Assembly (NCBI GenBank): GCA_045579045.1
Contig: JAZNLL010000097.1
Span: 1 to 23,811, forward strand
Origin: Avoscillospira sp045579045
Lineage (GTDB): Bacteria > Bacillota > Clostridia > Oscillospirales > Oscillospiraceae
DNA: 23,811 bases
Direction of reading: 5' to 3'
In this document: piece by piece, positions 7,461 through 13,974 of the stretch
Layout of the letters: the number at the start of each line of letters is the position of its first letter
Position numbering within the stretch: the stretch's first letter is position 1
Made by a program: the position numbers and the translations under genes
Notes under the pieces: generated by a model
What the model saw: the letters and a program-made list of their open reading frames with translations, nothing else
Database searches by the model: none
What the model was told of the DNA's origin: nothing

Positions 7461-8108
7461 ATGGTTGATCTGAACACCTTAAAATTTGACGAAAAGGGTC
7501 TGATCCCCGCGATTGTTGTGGATGCAGATACCAAAAAGGTACTGACTCTCGCCTATATGAACAGAGAGAGTCTGGAAATTTCCATTGCCGAAAAACGCAC
7601 CTGTTTCTGGAGCCGTTCCCGTCAAGAGCTTTGGAGAAAGGGCGAAACCAGCGGCAACGTCCAGCACATCGTATCCATCACCGCGGACTGCGACAAGGAT
7701 GCTCTGACGGTCCTTGTCAAGAAGGAAGGTCCTGCCTGCCATCTGGGCACCGATTCCTGCTTCAGCAATCCCGTCTGGGAAAACGATGAGCTTCATCCCT
7801 TCTCTCTGGAGGCGCTGATGGACATGCTCGTCGGCCGAAAAGTGGAGAAAAAAGAGGGTTCCTATACCACCTATCTTTTTGAAAAGGGTCTGGATAAGAT
7901 TCTGAAAAAGGTCGGCGAGGAATGCACGGAAGTGATCATCGGTGCTAAGTCCAACGACAAAAAAGAGACCATCTACGAAATTGCAGACCTCACCTACCAT
8001 GTGATGGTTCTTATGATCGAGATGGGTATCTCTCTGGATGACATTCGGAAGGAACTTGCTTCCAGACATGTCATTGACCACAAGGTCAAGCAGGAAAAAA
8101 TGGTCTGA
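7461..8108 (+). CDS. hisIE: Bifunctional phosphoribosyl-AMP cyclohydrolase / phosphoribosyl-ATP pyrophosphatase
   Basis: This fusion protein carries out steps 2 and 3 of histidine synthesis. The N-terminal HisI cyclohydrolase domain (about 1-115) has FWSRSRQELWRKGETSGN, the metal-binding segment ITADCDKDAL, and the later cysteines in GPACHLGTDSCF. The C-terminal HisE pyrophosphatase domain (about 118-212) has the acidic helix motifs KKVGEECTEVIIGAK and YEIADLTYHVMVLM. At 215 residues it is a normal HisIE. It begins 2 nt after the hisF stop with GAGGT upstream and is the last gene of the operon, directly before a strong terminator. A histidinol-phosphate phosphatase gene is not among the ten operon genes. 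Confidence 0.96.
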   Translation: MVDLNTLKFDEKGLIPAIVVDADTKKVLTLAYMNRESLEISIAEKRTCFWSRSRQELWRKGETSGNVQHIVSITADCDKDALTVLVKKEGPACHLGTDSCFSNPVWENDELHPFSLEALMDMLVGRKVEKKEGSYTTYLFEKGLDKILKKVGEECTEVIIGAKSNDKKETIYEIADLTYHVMVLMIEMGISLDDIRKELASRHVIDHKVKQEKMV

Positions 8109-8114
8109 TACGAC

Positions 8115-8145
8115 AAAAAACCCACCACAAACGTGGTGGGTTTTT
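8115..8145. terminator. Bidirectional terminator of his operon and zinc-ribbon gene
   Basis: The perfect stem CCCACCAC/GTGGTGGG is flanked by an A-run on the left and a T-run on the right, so it can terminate transcription on both strands. It lies 6 nt after hisIE (+) and 10 nt beyond the stop of the convergent zinc-ribbon gene (-). Confidence 0.93.
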
Positions 8146-8155
8146 GATTCGAAAA

Positions 8156-8428
8156 TCAGCCCTTCATGCGAGCGAAGCAATCGCTGCAGTAGACAGGACG
8201 GTCAGTCTTAGGCTCGAAGGGAACCTTGGCTTCGCCGCCGCAGCCTGCACAGGTTGCGGTGAAATACTCTCTGGGACCACGAGCTGCATTCTTGCGAGCA
8301 TCGCGGCAGGTCTTGCAGCGCTGAGGCTCATTCTGGAAGCCGCGCTCAGCATAGAATTCCTGCTCACCGGCAGTGAACACGAACTCGGAGCCGCATTCCT
8401 TGCAAACTAAAGTCTTATCTTCGTACAT
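8156..8428 (-). CDS. Small zinc-ribbon domain protein
   Basis: This 90-residue protein carries four cysteine pairs: CKEC near 9-12, CKTC near 38-41, CAGC near 60-63 and CSDC near 80-83. They form two likely treble-clef/zinc-ribbon units, one at each end. The N-terminal half (LVCKECGSEFVFTAGEQEFY then FQNEPQRCKTCRDARK) matches a widespread small bacterial zinc-ribbon family of unknown function. The C-terminal half (ATCAGCGGEAKVPFEP with RPVYCSDCF) resembles CxxC-CxxC probable zinc fingers. There is no signal peptide or membrane segment, so it is cytoplasmic. AGAGG lies 7 nt before the ATG. It is a monocistronic gene with its own consensus promoter about 220 nt upstream and a structured leader. 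A nucleic-acid or ribosome-associated role is plausible but not shown. Confidence 0.85.
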   Translation of the reverse strand: MYEDKTLVCKECGSEFVFTAGEQEFYAERGFQNEPQRCKTCRDARKNAARGPREYFTATCAGCGGEAKVPFEPKTDRPVYCSDCFARMKG

Positions 8429-8448
8429 AGATCTAACCTCTCTTTGAC

Positions 8449-8651
8449 ATAGTTTCCCTGAAGTATTCCACTAAAGCATATAGTCAGGGGAAATATTGCG
8501 AACAGCTTTTGCTGTGAACGCCATAACGATCGACGTTTTCTCGCGATGAGCCAAGCTTCACTTTAAACTCCAAACAGAAACTATTTCAGAGGTAAACACA
8601 TTGGTTCGTGACGAACAAACTATCGGTACACCTATATATACAAGTGTAACT
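8449..8651 (-). promoter_or_regulatory. Long structured 5' leader of the zinc-ribbon gene, possible cis-regulatory RNA
   Basis: The gene-free stretch 8429-8771 is largely the leader of the zinc-ribbon mRNA. On the - strand the element AUAGUUUC (8584-8577) can pair perfectly with GAAACUAU (8456-8449), closing a domain of about 136 nt. Alternatively the same 3' strand, UUCAGGGAAA, can pair with UUUCCCCUGA upstream (about 8491-8482), giving a 9-10 bp hairpin just before the ribosome site. Other hairpins are ACAGC-AAAA-GCUGU near 8502-8515 and GUUCGU-C-ACGAAC near 8604-8616. I recognise no known riboswitch class. Structures were found by eye only. Confidence 0.45.
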
Positions 8652-8657
8652 ATCGGT

Positions 8658-8685
8658 ATTATAACACAAGAGTTAAGTTTGTCAA
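8658..8685 (-). promoter_or_regulatory. Consensus promoter of the zinc-ribbon transcript
   Basis: On the - strand there is a perfect TTGACA (8685-8680), a 16-bp spacer and a perfect TATAAT (8663-8658). AT-rich DNA just upstream (8690-8720), including the AT-only inverted repeat TTAAATTTT/AAAATTTAA (8696-8704 and 8709-8717), may act as an UP element or as a weak ruvB terminator. The predicted start near 8651 gives a leader of about 220 nt. The 11-bp direct repeat AACTATCGGTA occurs at 8618-8628 and 8648-8658, the second touching the -10. Confidence 0.8.
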
Positions 8686-8771
8686 TAATATTCAATTAAA
8701 TTTTCCTAAAAATTTAATTTTTGTGAAAATTCGACGATATTGCACAACGCATCTTCGACAGCTTGTCCGGT

Positions 8772-9815
8772 TCAGAAGCTCAGCTGCTCATTCACCTTCT
8801 CCGGGGCATCCATGTGGAGATGATCATAGGCAAGCTGAGTCACACAGCGCCCCCGCGGTGTACGGGTCAGGAAACCGATCTGCATGAGGTAGGGTTCATA
8901 TACATCCTCCAAGGTGACCGCTTCCTCGCCGATGGTTGCCGCAAGCGTCTCCAAGCCCACAGGGCCTCCACGGTAGTTCTGAATGATAGAGGTGAGCATT
9001 CTTCTGTCAGTGGCATCCAGACCCAGATAGTCCACTTCCAGACAGCTCAGAGCATGGTCGGCGGCTGCACGGGTGATGATGCCATCATGATAGACCTGAG
9101 CAAAGTCACGCACACGGCGAAGCATACGGTTCGCGATACGGGGAGTGCCTCTGGAACGGGACGCAATTTCCATTGCACCCTCCGGTGCAATATCGATGCC
9201 CAGCAGCGCAGCAGAACGTGTAACGATGCCAGCCAGTTCTTCGTTGGTGTACAGTTCCAGACGCAGAGATACTCCAAATCGGTCGCGTAACGGACTGGAA
9301 AGCTGACCTGCACGGGTGGTAGCTCCGATCAAGGTAAATCGCGGCAGATCCAGACGGATGGAATTAGCGGATGGACCCTTGCCGACAATGATATCAATGG
9401 CATAATCTTCCATGGCAGGATAGAGAATCTCCTCCACAGCGCGGTTTAACCGATGAATCTCATCAATAAAGAGAATATCTCCTGCGTTGAGATTGGTCAA
9501 AAGTGCTGCCAAATCGCCTGCTTTTTCAATGGCGGGACCGGAGGTGATACGGATATTGACACCCATTTCATTGGCGATGACACCTGCCATTGTGGTTTTT
9601 CCCAAACCGGGAGGACCATAGAGCAGAACGTGATCCAAGGACTCATTTCTGCGCTTTGCCGCCTCAATATAGACAGAGAGATTGCCTTTTGCTTTCTCCT
9701 GTCCGGTATAGTCCGCCAGCGTTTTAGGGCGGAGAGAAACCTCTCCGTCATCCAGCGCCGTCAGAGATGTGGTAACAAAAGGAGCATCGAACTCCTGAGA
9801 AAAATCAAGACTCAT
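8772..9815 (-). CDS. ruvB: Holliday junction branch migration ATPase RuvB
   Basis: RuvB is the AAA+ motor that with RuvA drives Holliday junction branch migration in recombinational repair. The 347-residue protein has RPKTLADYTGQEKAK near 29-43, Walker A GPPGLGKTT (67-75), Walker B ILFIDEIHRLN (114-124), sensor 1 GATTRAG (164-170), the arginine-bearing SSPLRDRFG (173-181), sensor 2 in RGTPRIANRMLRRVRDF, and the C-terminal winged helix with GGPVGLETLA. AAAGGGG lies 7 nt before the ATG, and the gene begins 12 nt after ruvA. It is the last gene of a - strand operon. Confidence 0.97.
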   Translation of the reverse strand: MSLDFSQEFDAPFVTTSLTALDDGEVSLRPKTLADYTGQEKAKGNLSVYIEAAKRRNESLDHVLLYGPPGLGKTTMAGVIANEMGVNIRITSGPAIEKAGDLAALLTNLNAGDILFIDEIHRLNRAVEEILYPAMEDYAIDIIVGKGPSANSIRLDLPRFTLIGATTRAGQLSSPLRDRFGVSLRLELYTNEELAGIVTRSAALLGIDIAPEGAMEIASRSRGTPRIANRMLRRVRDFAQVYHDGIITRAAADHALSCLEVDYLGLDATDRRMLTSIIQNYRGGPVGLETLAATIGEEAVTLEDVYEPYLMQIGFLTRTPRGRCVTQLAYDHLHMDAPEKVNEQLSF

Positions 9816-9827
9816 ACGCTCGCCCCT

Positions 9828-10427
9828 TTACTGCATCACCATAGCCCGCAGGCCGCTGCGGACAATATCTTCGACGGACATGTTTTCAACATCCAGCCCT
9901 TTCAGCGCTGTACCGATCTCGCTCTGAGAGTAACCAAGGGAGGCCAATGCGGCAGATGCCTCCGAAACCTTGTTTCCTGCTGCAGCCGGCATTGCAGCCA
10001 CACCCTGAAAACTCTGTTCCGGCATCTCCCCTGCCAGCTTATCCTTCAGTTCCAGAATGATACGCTGTGCCATTTTTTTGCCGACACCCTGTGCCATGGT
10101 CAGGGTTTTCTCATCTCCTGTCATGACCGCCAGAGAAAATTGACTTGGCGTCATAGCAGACAAGATCGCCAGACCTGCCTTGGGACCGACACCGGAAACA
10201 CCGATCAGACGCTCAAAACAAGACAATTCCTCCTTTGTGGAGAAACCGTAAATATCAAAGGCATCCTCACGGACATTGCAGTGGGTGAACAGTTTCTTCT
10301 GCTTTCCGACCTGCAGCTGGGAAAGGGTATAACCGGTGGTGTTACAGGCGAAACCCACACCGCCGCAGTCTACAACAGCCAGATTTGCCTCTATGGCAGA
10401 AATGACTCCATTGAGATAATAAAACAT
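9828..10427 (-). CDS. ruvA: Holliday junction DNA-binding protein RuvA
   Basis: RuvA forms tetramers that hold the four-way junction open and load RuvB. The 199-residue protein starts MFYYLNGVISAIE, the family's usual N-terminal OB-fold beginning. The open frame runs 30 codons further upstream into ruvC but without family similarity, so the ATG at 10427 is chosen; an AGG-type ribosome site precedes it. Two helix-hairpin-helix motifs are seen: LIGVSGVGPKAGLAIL and MAQGVGKKMAQRIILELKDKL. The C-terminal RuvB-binding domain (SEASAALASLGYSQSEI and onward) follows an Ala-rich linker. It lies 4 nt downstream of ruvC. Confidence 0.96.
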   Translation of the reverse strand: MFYYLNGVISAIEANLAVVDCGGVGFACNTTGYTLSQLQVGKQKKLFTHCNVREDAFDIYGFSTKEELSCFERLIGVSGVGPKAGLAILSAMTPSQFSLAVMTGDEKTLTMAQGVGKKMAQRIILELKDKLAGEMPEQSFQGVAAMPAAAGNKVSEASAALASLGYSQSEIGTALKGLDVENMSVEDIVRSGLRAMVMQ

Positions 10428-10431
10428 CCTA

Positions 10432-10932
10432 TCACTCTTTCTTATCCAGTCCGTATAACAAACTTGTAGCAGAACGAGCATGGCACAAAGCCACAGCAAT
10501 CGCATCTGCCGCGTCATCCGGACGGGCTACTTTTTCCATATGGAGCAGTCGCTTGGTCATGTCCATAACCTGCAGTTTTGTCGCATTTCCGTAACCGACA
10601 ACCGCCTGCTTGATCTGCATGGGAGTATATTCGCTGATGGGCAAGCCTCTTTGCACAGCGGAGAGCAATATCACACCTCTGCCATGAGAAACACCGATGC
10701 CGGTCGTTACGTTATGTCCCCAGAAGAGTTCTTCAATTGCCATAACGTCCGGCTCCATGGCATCCATCAAGTGGTTCATATCATCATAAATTACCCTCAG
10801 ACGTTCAGCAAAGGGCAGCTCCGGCGGAGTCGTGATCACACCGTACTGCAACAGTCGCAAACTGCCTCGATGGGCATCCACCACACCGAAACCGATGGTG
10901 GCATAACCGGGGTCAATACCTAAAATTCGCAT
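10432..10932 (-). CDS. ruvC: Holliday junction resolvase RuvC
   Basis: This RNase H-fold endonuclease nicks Holliday junctions symmetrically to resolve them. In 166 residues the catalytic acidic residues are present: Asp7 (LGIDPGYATIGFG), Glu67/Glu68 (AIEELFWG), and Asp140/Asp143 (ARPDDAADAIAVALCH). The ATG at 10932 follows GAGG at 8-9 nt and gives the canonical N-terminus MRILGIDPG; the longer open frame upstream is not protein-like. Gene order ruvC-ruvA-ruvB, with gaps of 4 and 12 nt, indicates co-transcription. The upstream transporter gene ends only 8 nt before, so the ruv genes are the distal part of a longer operon. Confidence 0.96.
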   Translation of the reverse strand: MRILGIDPGYATIGFGVVDAHRGSLRLLQYGVITTPPELPFAERLRVIYDDMNHLMDAMEPDVMAIEELFWGHNVTTGIGVSHGRGVILLSAVQRGLPISEYTPMQIKQAVVGYGNATKLQVMDMTKRLLHMEKVARPDDAADAIAVALCHARSATSLLYGLDKKE

Positions 10933-10940
10933 ACAAAACC

Positions 10941-11504
10941 TCAGAGTTTTAACACAATACCTGCAATGGCACCTATTGCCAAAAAGACAACAGGATGCAG
11001 TTTCTTGAATTTGAAACAGCCGAAGAGGAGAATTGCAAACAGCACCAGACACACAGGCTGCACCATTCTCAGCCAATCCATGGCAATGACCGCATCCATA
11101 TTGATAAGAACAGACTGCAGCACACCAAGCACAGCAGCTGCCACCATACCGACAGAGGCCGGCCGCAGCGTCGTCATGGCACCCTGCACATAGCGGTTAT
11201 CACGGAACCGGTTCAGAATTTTGCTGACAAGGAGAATAATGAGATATGACGGCAAAATCAAAGCCAAGGTCGTCACGATACCGCCCAAAACACCGCCGGT
11301 CGTATTACCGACATAGGTAGCCATATTGACACCGATGGGGCCGGGGGTCGATTCAGAAACTGCCAACATATTGGCCAGCTCTTCCTGAGAAAACCAACCG
11401 TACTTCTCCCCCATTTGGCTGAGAAACGGAAGCGTCGCCAATCCACCACCAATGGCAAACAGGCCTGTTTTGAAGAATTCGATCAGAAGCAGCAAGTATT
11501 TCAT
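10941..11504 (-). CDS. Chromate transporter family protein, second half-size subunit
   Basis: This 187-residue integral membrane protein of the CHR family is one of two tandem half-size (single-domain) members that probably form a heterodimer. The sequence shows the family's FAIGGGLATLPFLSQM motif near 13-28, GWFSQEELANMLAVSESTPGP near 36-56 and GVNMATYVGN, followed by about five hydrophobic segments. The start ATG at 11504 overlaps the stop of the first subunit by ATGA, and an AAGGAG/GGGAAGAG purine run precedes it. Upstream in-frame ATGs lie within the neighbour. Chromate efflux is the namesake function, but in anaerobes the natural anion is unknown; sulphate-like anions are possible. Confidence 0.88.
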   Translation of the reverse strand: MKYLLLLIEFFKTGLFAIGGGLATLPFLSQMGEKYGWFSQEELANMLAVSESTPGPIGVNMATYVGNTTGGVLGGIVTTLALILPSYLIILLVSKILNRFRDNRYVQGAMTTLRPASVGMVAAAVLGVLQSVLINMDAVIAMDWLRMVQPVCLVLFAILLFGCFKFKKLHPVVFLAIGAIAGIVLKL

Positions 11505-12043
11505 CTCTTCCCTGCTCCTTTCCATGTGCGGACAACACCCAAAATAAGTGCCGCCAAAACCACCCACACAGGAGACAGATCCAGAAGCACCACAAGGAGC
11601 AGAGATGCCGCAAAAATACCGTTGGCCAGAGCACCTTTCACGCCCTTACGGTAGAGTTTCCAGACAGAACTTACTACCAGAGCTGCAACCGCAACGCGAA
11701 TACCGGCAAATGCATGCTGCACAACAACAATTTCAGAAAAATTCTTGAGCACGGTGCTGATGACGGTAATGATGATCACAGAGGGACATACCACAGCCAG
11801 AGTCGCAACGGCACCGCCAACAGCACCTGCCAGTTTTGTTCCGACAAAAGTTGCTGTATTGACGGCAATCACGCCGGGAGTGCATTGACCGATGGCATAA
11901 TAATTCAAGATTTCCTCTTCTGTCACCCAGCCATGACGGTCCTGCACCTCACGCTGCAGCATGGGCAGCATGGCATAACCGCCGCCAAAGGTAAACAAAC
12001 CGATTTTAAAGAAGGAGACAAACAAATCAAATAGCAGACGCAT
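11501..12043 (-). CDS. Chromate transporter family protein, first half-size subunit
   Basis: This 180-residue membrane protein is the partner of the next gene. Motifs are LFTFGGGYAMLPML near 16-29, HGWVTEEEILNYYAIGQCTPGVIAVNTATFVG near 37-68 and then several long hydrophobic helices, ending in a basic tail (RTWKGAGKR). Paired half-size CHR proteins are thought to insert with opposite topology and act together. The ATG at 12043 follows the 59-residue membrane protein gene at a TAATATG junction, so translation is probably coupled. Its substrate cannot be deduced from sequence. Confidence 0.88.
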   Translation of the reverse strand: MRLLFDLFVSFFKIGLFTFGGGYAMLPMLQREVQDRHGWVTEEEILNYYAIGQCTPGVIAVNTATFVGTKLAGAVGGAVATLAVVCPSVIIITVISTVLKNFSEIVVVQHAFAGIRVAVAALVVSSVWKLYRKGVKGALANGIFAASLLLVVLLDLSPVWVVLAALILGVVRTWKGAGKR

Positions 12044-12044
12044 A

Positions 12045-12224
12045 TTAAACCCTTCCGTAGGCGACCATCCAGTAGCACATACCTAAAAAGGCAAACAGAA
12101 CGACCGCAATCAAGACCCATGCCAAAATCAAATGACTCTTGGGTCTGGAGGTATATTTTTTCTTCTCTTCAGGAGCCTGCGCTTCGTTGCTCAGATGTTC
12201 CAGATTTTCGGGAGAATGTTCCAT
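12045..12224 (-). CDS. Small single-helix membrane protein (59 residues), operon leader gene
   Basis: This small gene is easily missed, being under 60 codons. It begins with ATG at 12224 after an ideal AAGGAG at 7-nt spacing and stops at TAA 12047-12045, one base before the first transporter's ATG. The N-terminal 30 residues are hydrophilic and charged (MEHSPENLEHLSNEAQAPEE then KKKYTSRPKS). One transmembrane helix follows (about 32-55, LILAWVLIAVVLFAFLGMCYW) with a short tail, AYGRV. By the positive-inside rule the KKK side is cytoplasmic. It may be a transporter accessory peptide or an unrelated membrane microprotein; I recognise no named family. The promoter, ribosome site and tight junction support it as a real gene. 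Confidence 0.75.
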   Translation of the reverse strand: MEHSPENLEHLSNEAQAPEEKKKYTSRPKSHLILAWVLIAVVLFAFLGMCYWMVAYGRV

Positions 12225-12252
12225 AACTTAACTCCTTATTCTTATTTTCTTC

Positions 12253-12281
12253 ATTATATCATAAGTACCGGTGTTTTAACA
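12253..12281 (-). promoter_or_regulatory. Promoter of the small-protein/chr/ruv operon
   Basis: On the - strand there is a perfect TATAAT (12258-12253), with a weak -35 TGTTAA (12281-12276) at 17 bp. The predicted start lies about 20 nt before the ribosome site of the 59-residue gene. No further promoter was evident within the operon. Confidence 0.6.
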
Positions 12282-12354
12282 GTTCTTTTTAGAATGTATG
12301 TTCTCAAAAAAATGAGGCATACTGGTAAAAACTGCGAAAATTGAGGTGAGTCCA

Positions 12355-13032
12355 TTGTTGGTGGGGCTGATCCGCTCTTTTCTTCTCTATCTGATCCTGA
12401 TCGTTGTTATCCGTATGATGGGCAAGCGGCAGCTTGGACAGATGGAGGCTTCAGAATTTGTTGTTACCATGCTGGTCGCGGATCTGGCCGCCGTGCCCAT
12501 GCAGGATCTGGGAATTCCCCTTCTATCCGGGTTGATACCCATCTTCACGGTTCTGTTTCTGGAAATATTTCTCTCTTCCCTGTCCTACTATTCTATTACT
12601 GTTCGCAAGTTGTTCTGCGGAAGACCTGTCATTTTGATGGAAAACGGAAAAATTCTGCAGGAAAATCTGAAGAAAACCAGACTGACTCCCGATGAGCTGA
12701 CGGAACTATTGCGAGAAAAAGAAATAACTGATCTCGATACCGTTAAATATGCAATTCTGGAGGCAAACGGTCAGCTCAGCGCCTTGACATACCCGGAATT
12801 CCAGCCGCTGACGCCACAGGATATGAATATACAAAGACAGGAACTTTCTTTGCCGGTCACGATCATCAGCGGCGGAAAACTGTTGAAGGAGAACCTGAGA
12901 ATATCCGGACGGGATGAACGCTGGCTGCAACAGTATCTGAGACAGCATGGAAGCAGCATAAACAATGTCTATCTGCTGACTGTAGAACCCTCAGGTAAAA
13001 CTTATCTTTCAATCAAATCGGAGGCACAATGA
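12355..13032 (+). CDS. DUF421 (YetF-like) membrane protein
   Basis: This protein of about 225 residues belongs to the DUF421/YetF family. Three N-terminal transmembrane helices (about residues 1-75) contain the signature MMGKRQLGQMEASEFVVTML, followed by two small soluble alpha/beta domains (IMxENGKIL-like and the LTPDELTELLREKEITDLDTVKYAILEANG segment). YetF-type proteins are common in spore formers, with a role in sporulation or germination envelopes suggested but not settled. Start: GAGGTGA (12343-12349) is well placed for TTG at 12355 (5 nt) or TTG at 12358 (8 nt). The GTG at 12346 overlaps the ribosome site and is less likely. It overlaps the DUF4363 gene by ATGA. Confidence 0.88.
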   Translation: MLVGLIRSFLLYLILIVVIRMMGKRQLGQMEASEFVVTMLVADLAAVPMQDLGIPLLSGLIPIFTVLFLEIFLSSLSYYSITVRKLFCGRPVILMENGKILQENLKKTRLTPDELTELLREKEITDLDTVKYAILEANGQLSALTYPEFQPLTPQDMNIQRQELSLPVTIISGGKLLKENLRISGRDERWLQQYLRQHGSSINNVYLLTVEPSGKTYLSIKSEAQ

Positions 13033-13409
13033 AATTCATTTTTATCAGTACTTCCTGTTTCCTTATTATGCTGCTGCTTTGCGTTTACTCCGCCAGCTGC
13101 GTAATCAAAACTGTGGATGAGACAGCGCAAATTCTGGAAAAAGCCATCGAAACAGAATTGGCAGGAAATGACACACAAACCCAGGAAATCATAAAAGAAG
13201 CTTCTAAATCATGGGAGAGTCATCAGCTGTTCTTTGGTACTGTACTCCGTCATGACGAAATTGACAATGTAACGGAGGAATTTGCACGCTTGGAATCCTA
13301 TGCAACAACAGAGGATCAGGATGACTTTCTCAGCAACTGCAAAGCGCTGATTGCAAGGCTGATGCATGTTCAGGAAATGGAGAAACTGACATTGCAGAAC
13401 ATTATGTAA
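13029..13409 (+). CDS. DUF4363 family protein
   Basis: This 126-residue protein has an N-terminal hydrophobic segment (about 2-24, ISTSCFLIMLLLCVYSASC) that could be a signal anchor or a signal peptide. An alpha-helical acidic domain follows, with SWESHQLFFGTVLRHDEIDN near 66-85 and a C-terminal helix KALIARLMHVQEMEKLTLQNIM. This Trp-glu-...-RHDEID pattern is typical of DUF4363. The gene begins on the ATGA overlap with the DUF421 gene, an association recurrent in clostridia, so the two products probably act together at the membrane. Function is unknown. A hairpin follows the stop. Confidence 0.8.
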   Translation: MKFIFISTSCFLIMLLLCVYSASCVIKTVDETAQILEKAIETELAGNDTQTQEIIKEASKSWESHQLFFGTVLRHDEIDNVTEEFARLESYATTEDQDDFLSNCKALIARLMHVQEMEKLTLQNIM

Positions 13410-13414
13410 ACAAC

Positions 13415-13438
13415 AAGGTGCTGCTTTCGCAGCACCTT
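13415..13438. terminator. Hairpin between convergent DUF4363 gene and nrdR
   Basis: A perfect 10-bp stem AAGGTGCTGC/GCAGCACCTT with a TTTC loop lies between two convergent genes. On the + strand it is followed by ATATATTACTTTTCC rather than a continuous T-run, so termination may be moderate. Confidence 0.7.
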
Positions 13439-13443
13439 ATATA

Positions 13444-13899
13444 TTACTTTTCCTGAAGAATTTTGTTTAGTTCGTGCATGAAGCTGTTGATATCCTTGAA
13501 CTGACGATAGACAGATGCAAAGCGCACATAGGCGACTTCATCCAAGGGCTTCAGGCGTTCCATAACCAGCTCGCCGATCAGCTCCGTGGAAACTTCGCGA
13601 TCCAAAGAGTTCTGGACAATCTGCTCAATCTCATCAGCAGCAGCTTCCAGAGCAGCCATTGTAACAGGTCGTTTTTCACAAGCACGGACCATACCGTTGA
13701 GGATCTTGTTACGGTCAAAGGACTGCCGGCTTTCATCCTTCTTGACAACGATCATGGGCAGGCTCTCAACTGTTTCATAAGTGGTGAATCTCTTCTGACA
13801 GGAAAGGCACTCTCTTCTCCGACGAATGGAAGTATTATCATCGGAATGTCGGGAATCAACAACCTTGCTCTCCTGATAACCGCAATAAGGACACTTCAT
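13444..13899 (-). CDS. nrdR: Transcriptional repressor NrdR
   Basis: NrdR is the zinc-ribbon and ATP-cone repressor of ribonucleotide reductase operons; it senses ATP/dATP. In 151 residues the zinc ligands are Cys3, Cys6, Cys31 and Cys34 (MKCPYCGYQESKVVDSR, CLSCQKRFTTYE). The ATP-cone (about 47-137) has VVKKDESRQSFDRNKILNGM and ERLKPLDEVAYVRFASVYRQF. AGAGAGGAG lies 8 nt before the ATG. No nrd gene is in the window. Two NrdR-box-like sequences over its own promoter (13935-13976) suggest autoregulation. Confidence 0.96.
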   Translation of the reverse strand: MKCPYCGYQESKVVDSRHSDDNTSIRRRRECLSCQKRFTTYETVESLPMIVVKKDESRQSFDRNKILNGMVRACEKRPVTMAALEAAADEIEQIVQNSLDREVSTELIGELVMERLKPLDEVAYVRFASVYRQFKDINSFMHELNKILQEK

Positions 13900-13937
13900 A
13901 TGTACTGCTCCTCTCTTTCAGCAAACGCTTGTATACA

Positions 13938-13966
13938 CTATATCATAAACAGGAGTGTTTTGTCTA
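13938..13966 (-). promoter_or_regulatory. nrdR promoter overlapped by NrdR-box-like sites
   Basis: On the - strand there is TAGACA (13966-13961), an 18-bp spacer and TATAGT (13943-13938). Box-like sites overlap both elements. ACACTATAT at 13935-13943 is a perfect left half of the NrdR box, and CTATATATAG at 13964-13973 is the full 10-bp palindromic core. The known consensus is roughly acaCWATATATWGtgt. Confidence 0.5.
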
Positions 13967-13974
13967 TATATAGT

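Noticed and set aside
8449..8584. 6S RNA interpretation of the zinc-ribbon leader
   Set aside because: The closing stem is short, the typical long paired arms around a central bubble could not be built, and the element sits directly before a ribosome site.
8763..10469. Two long + strand frames across ruvB and ruvA
   Set aside because: Shadows of the ruv genes, whose catalytic motifs are complete on the - strand.
13474..13974. N-terminal 167-codon extension of the YihY-like protein
   Set aside because: This part is antisense to nrdR, lacks YihY similarity and precedes the nrdR promoter; the true start is near 13975 or 13960.
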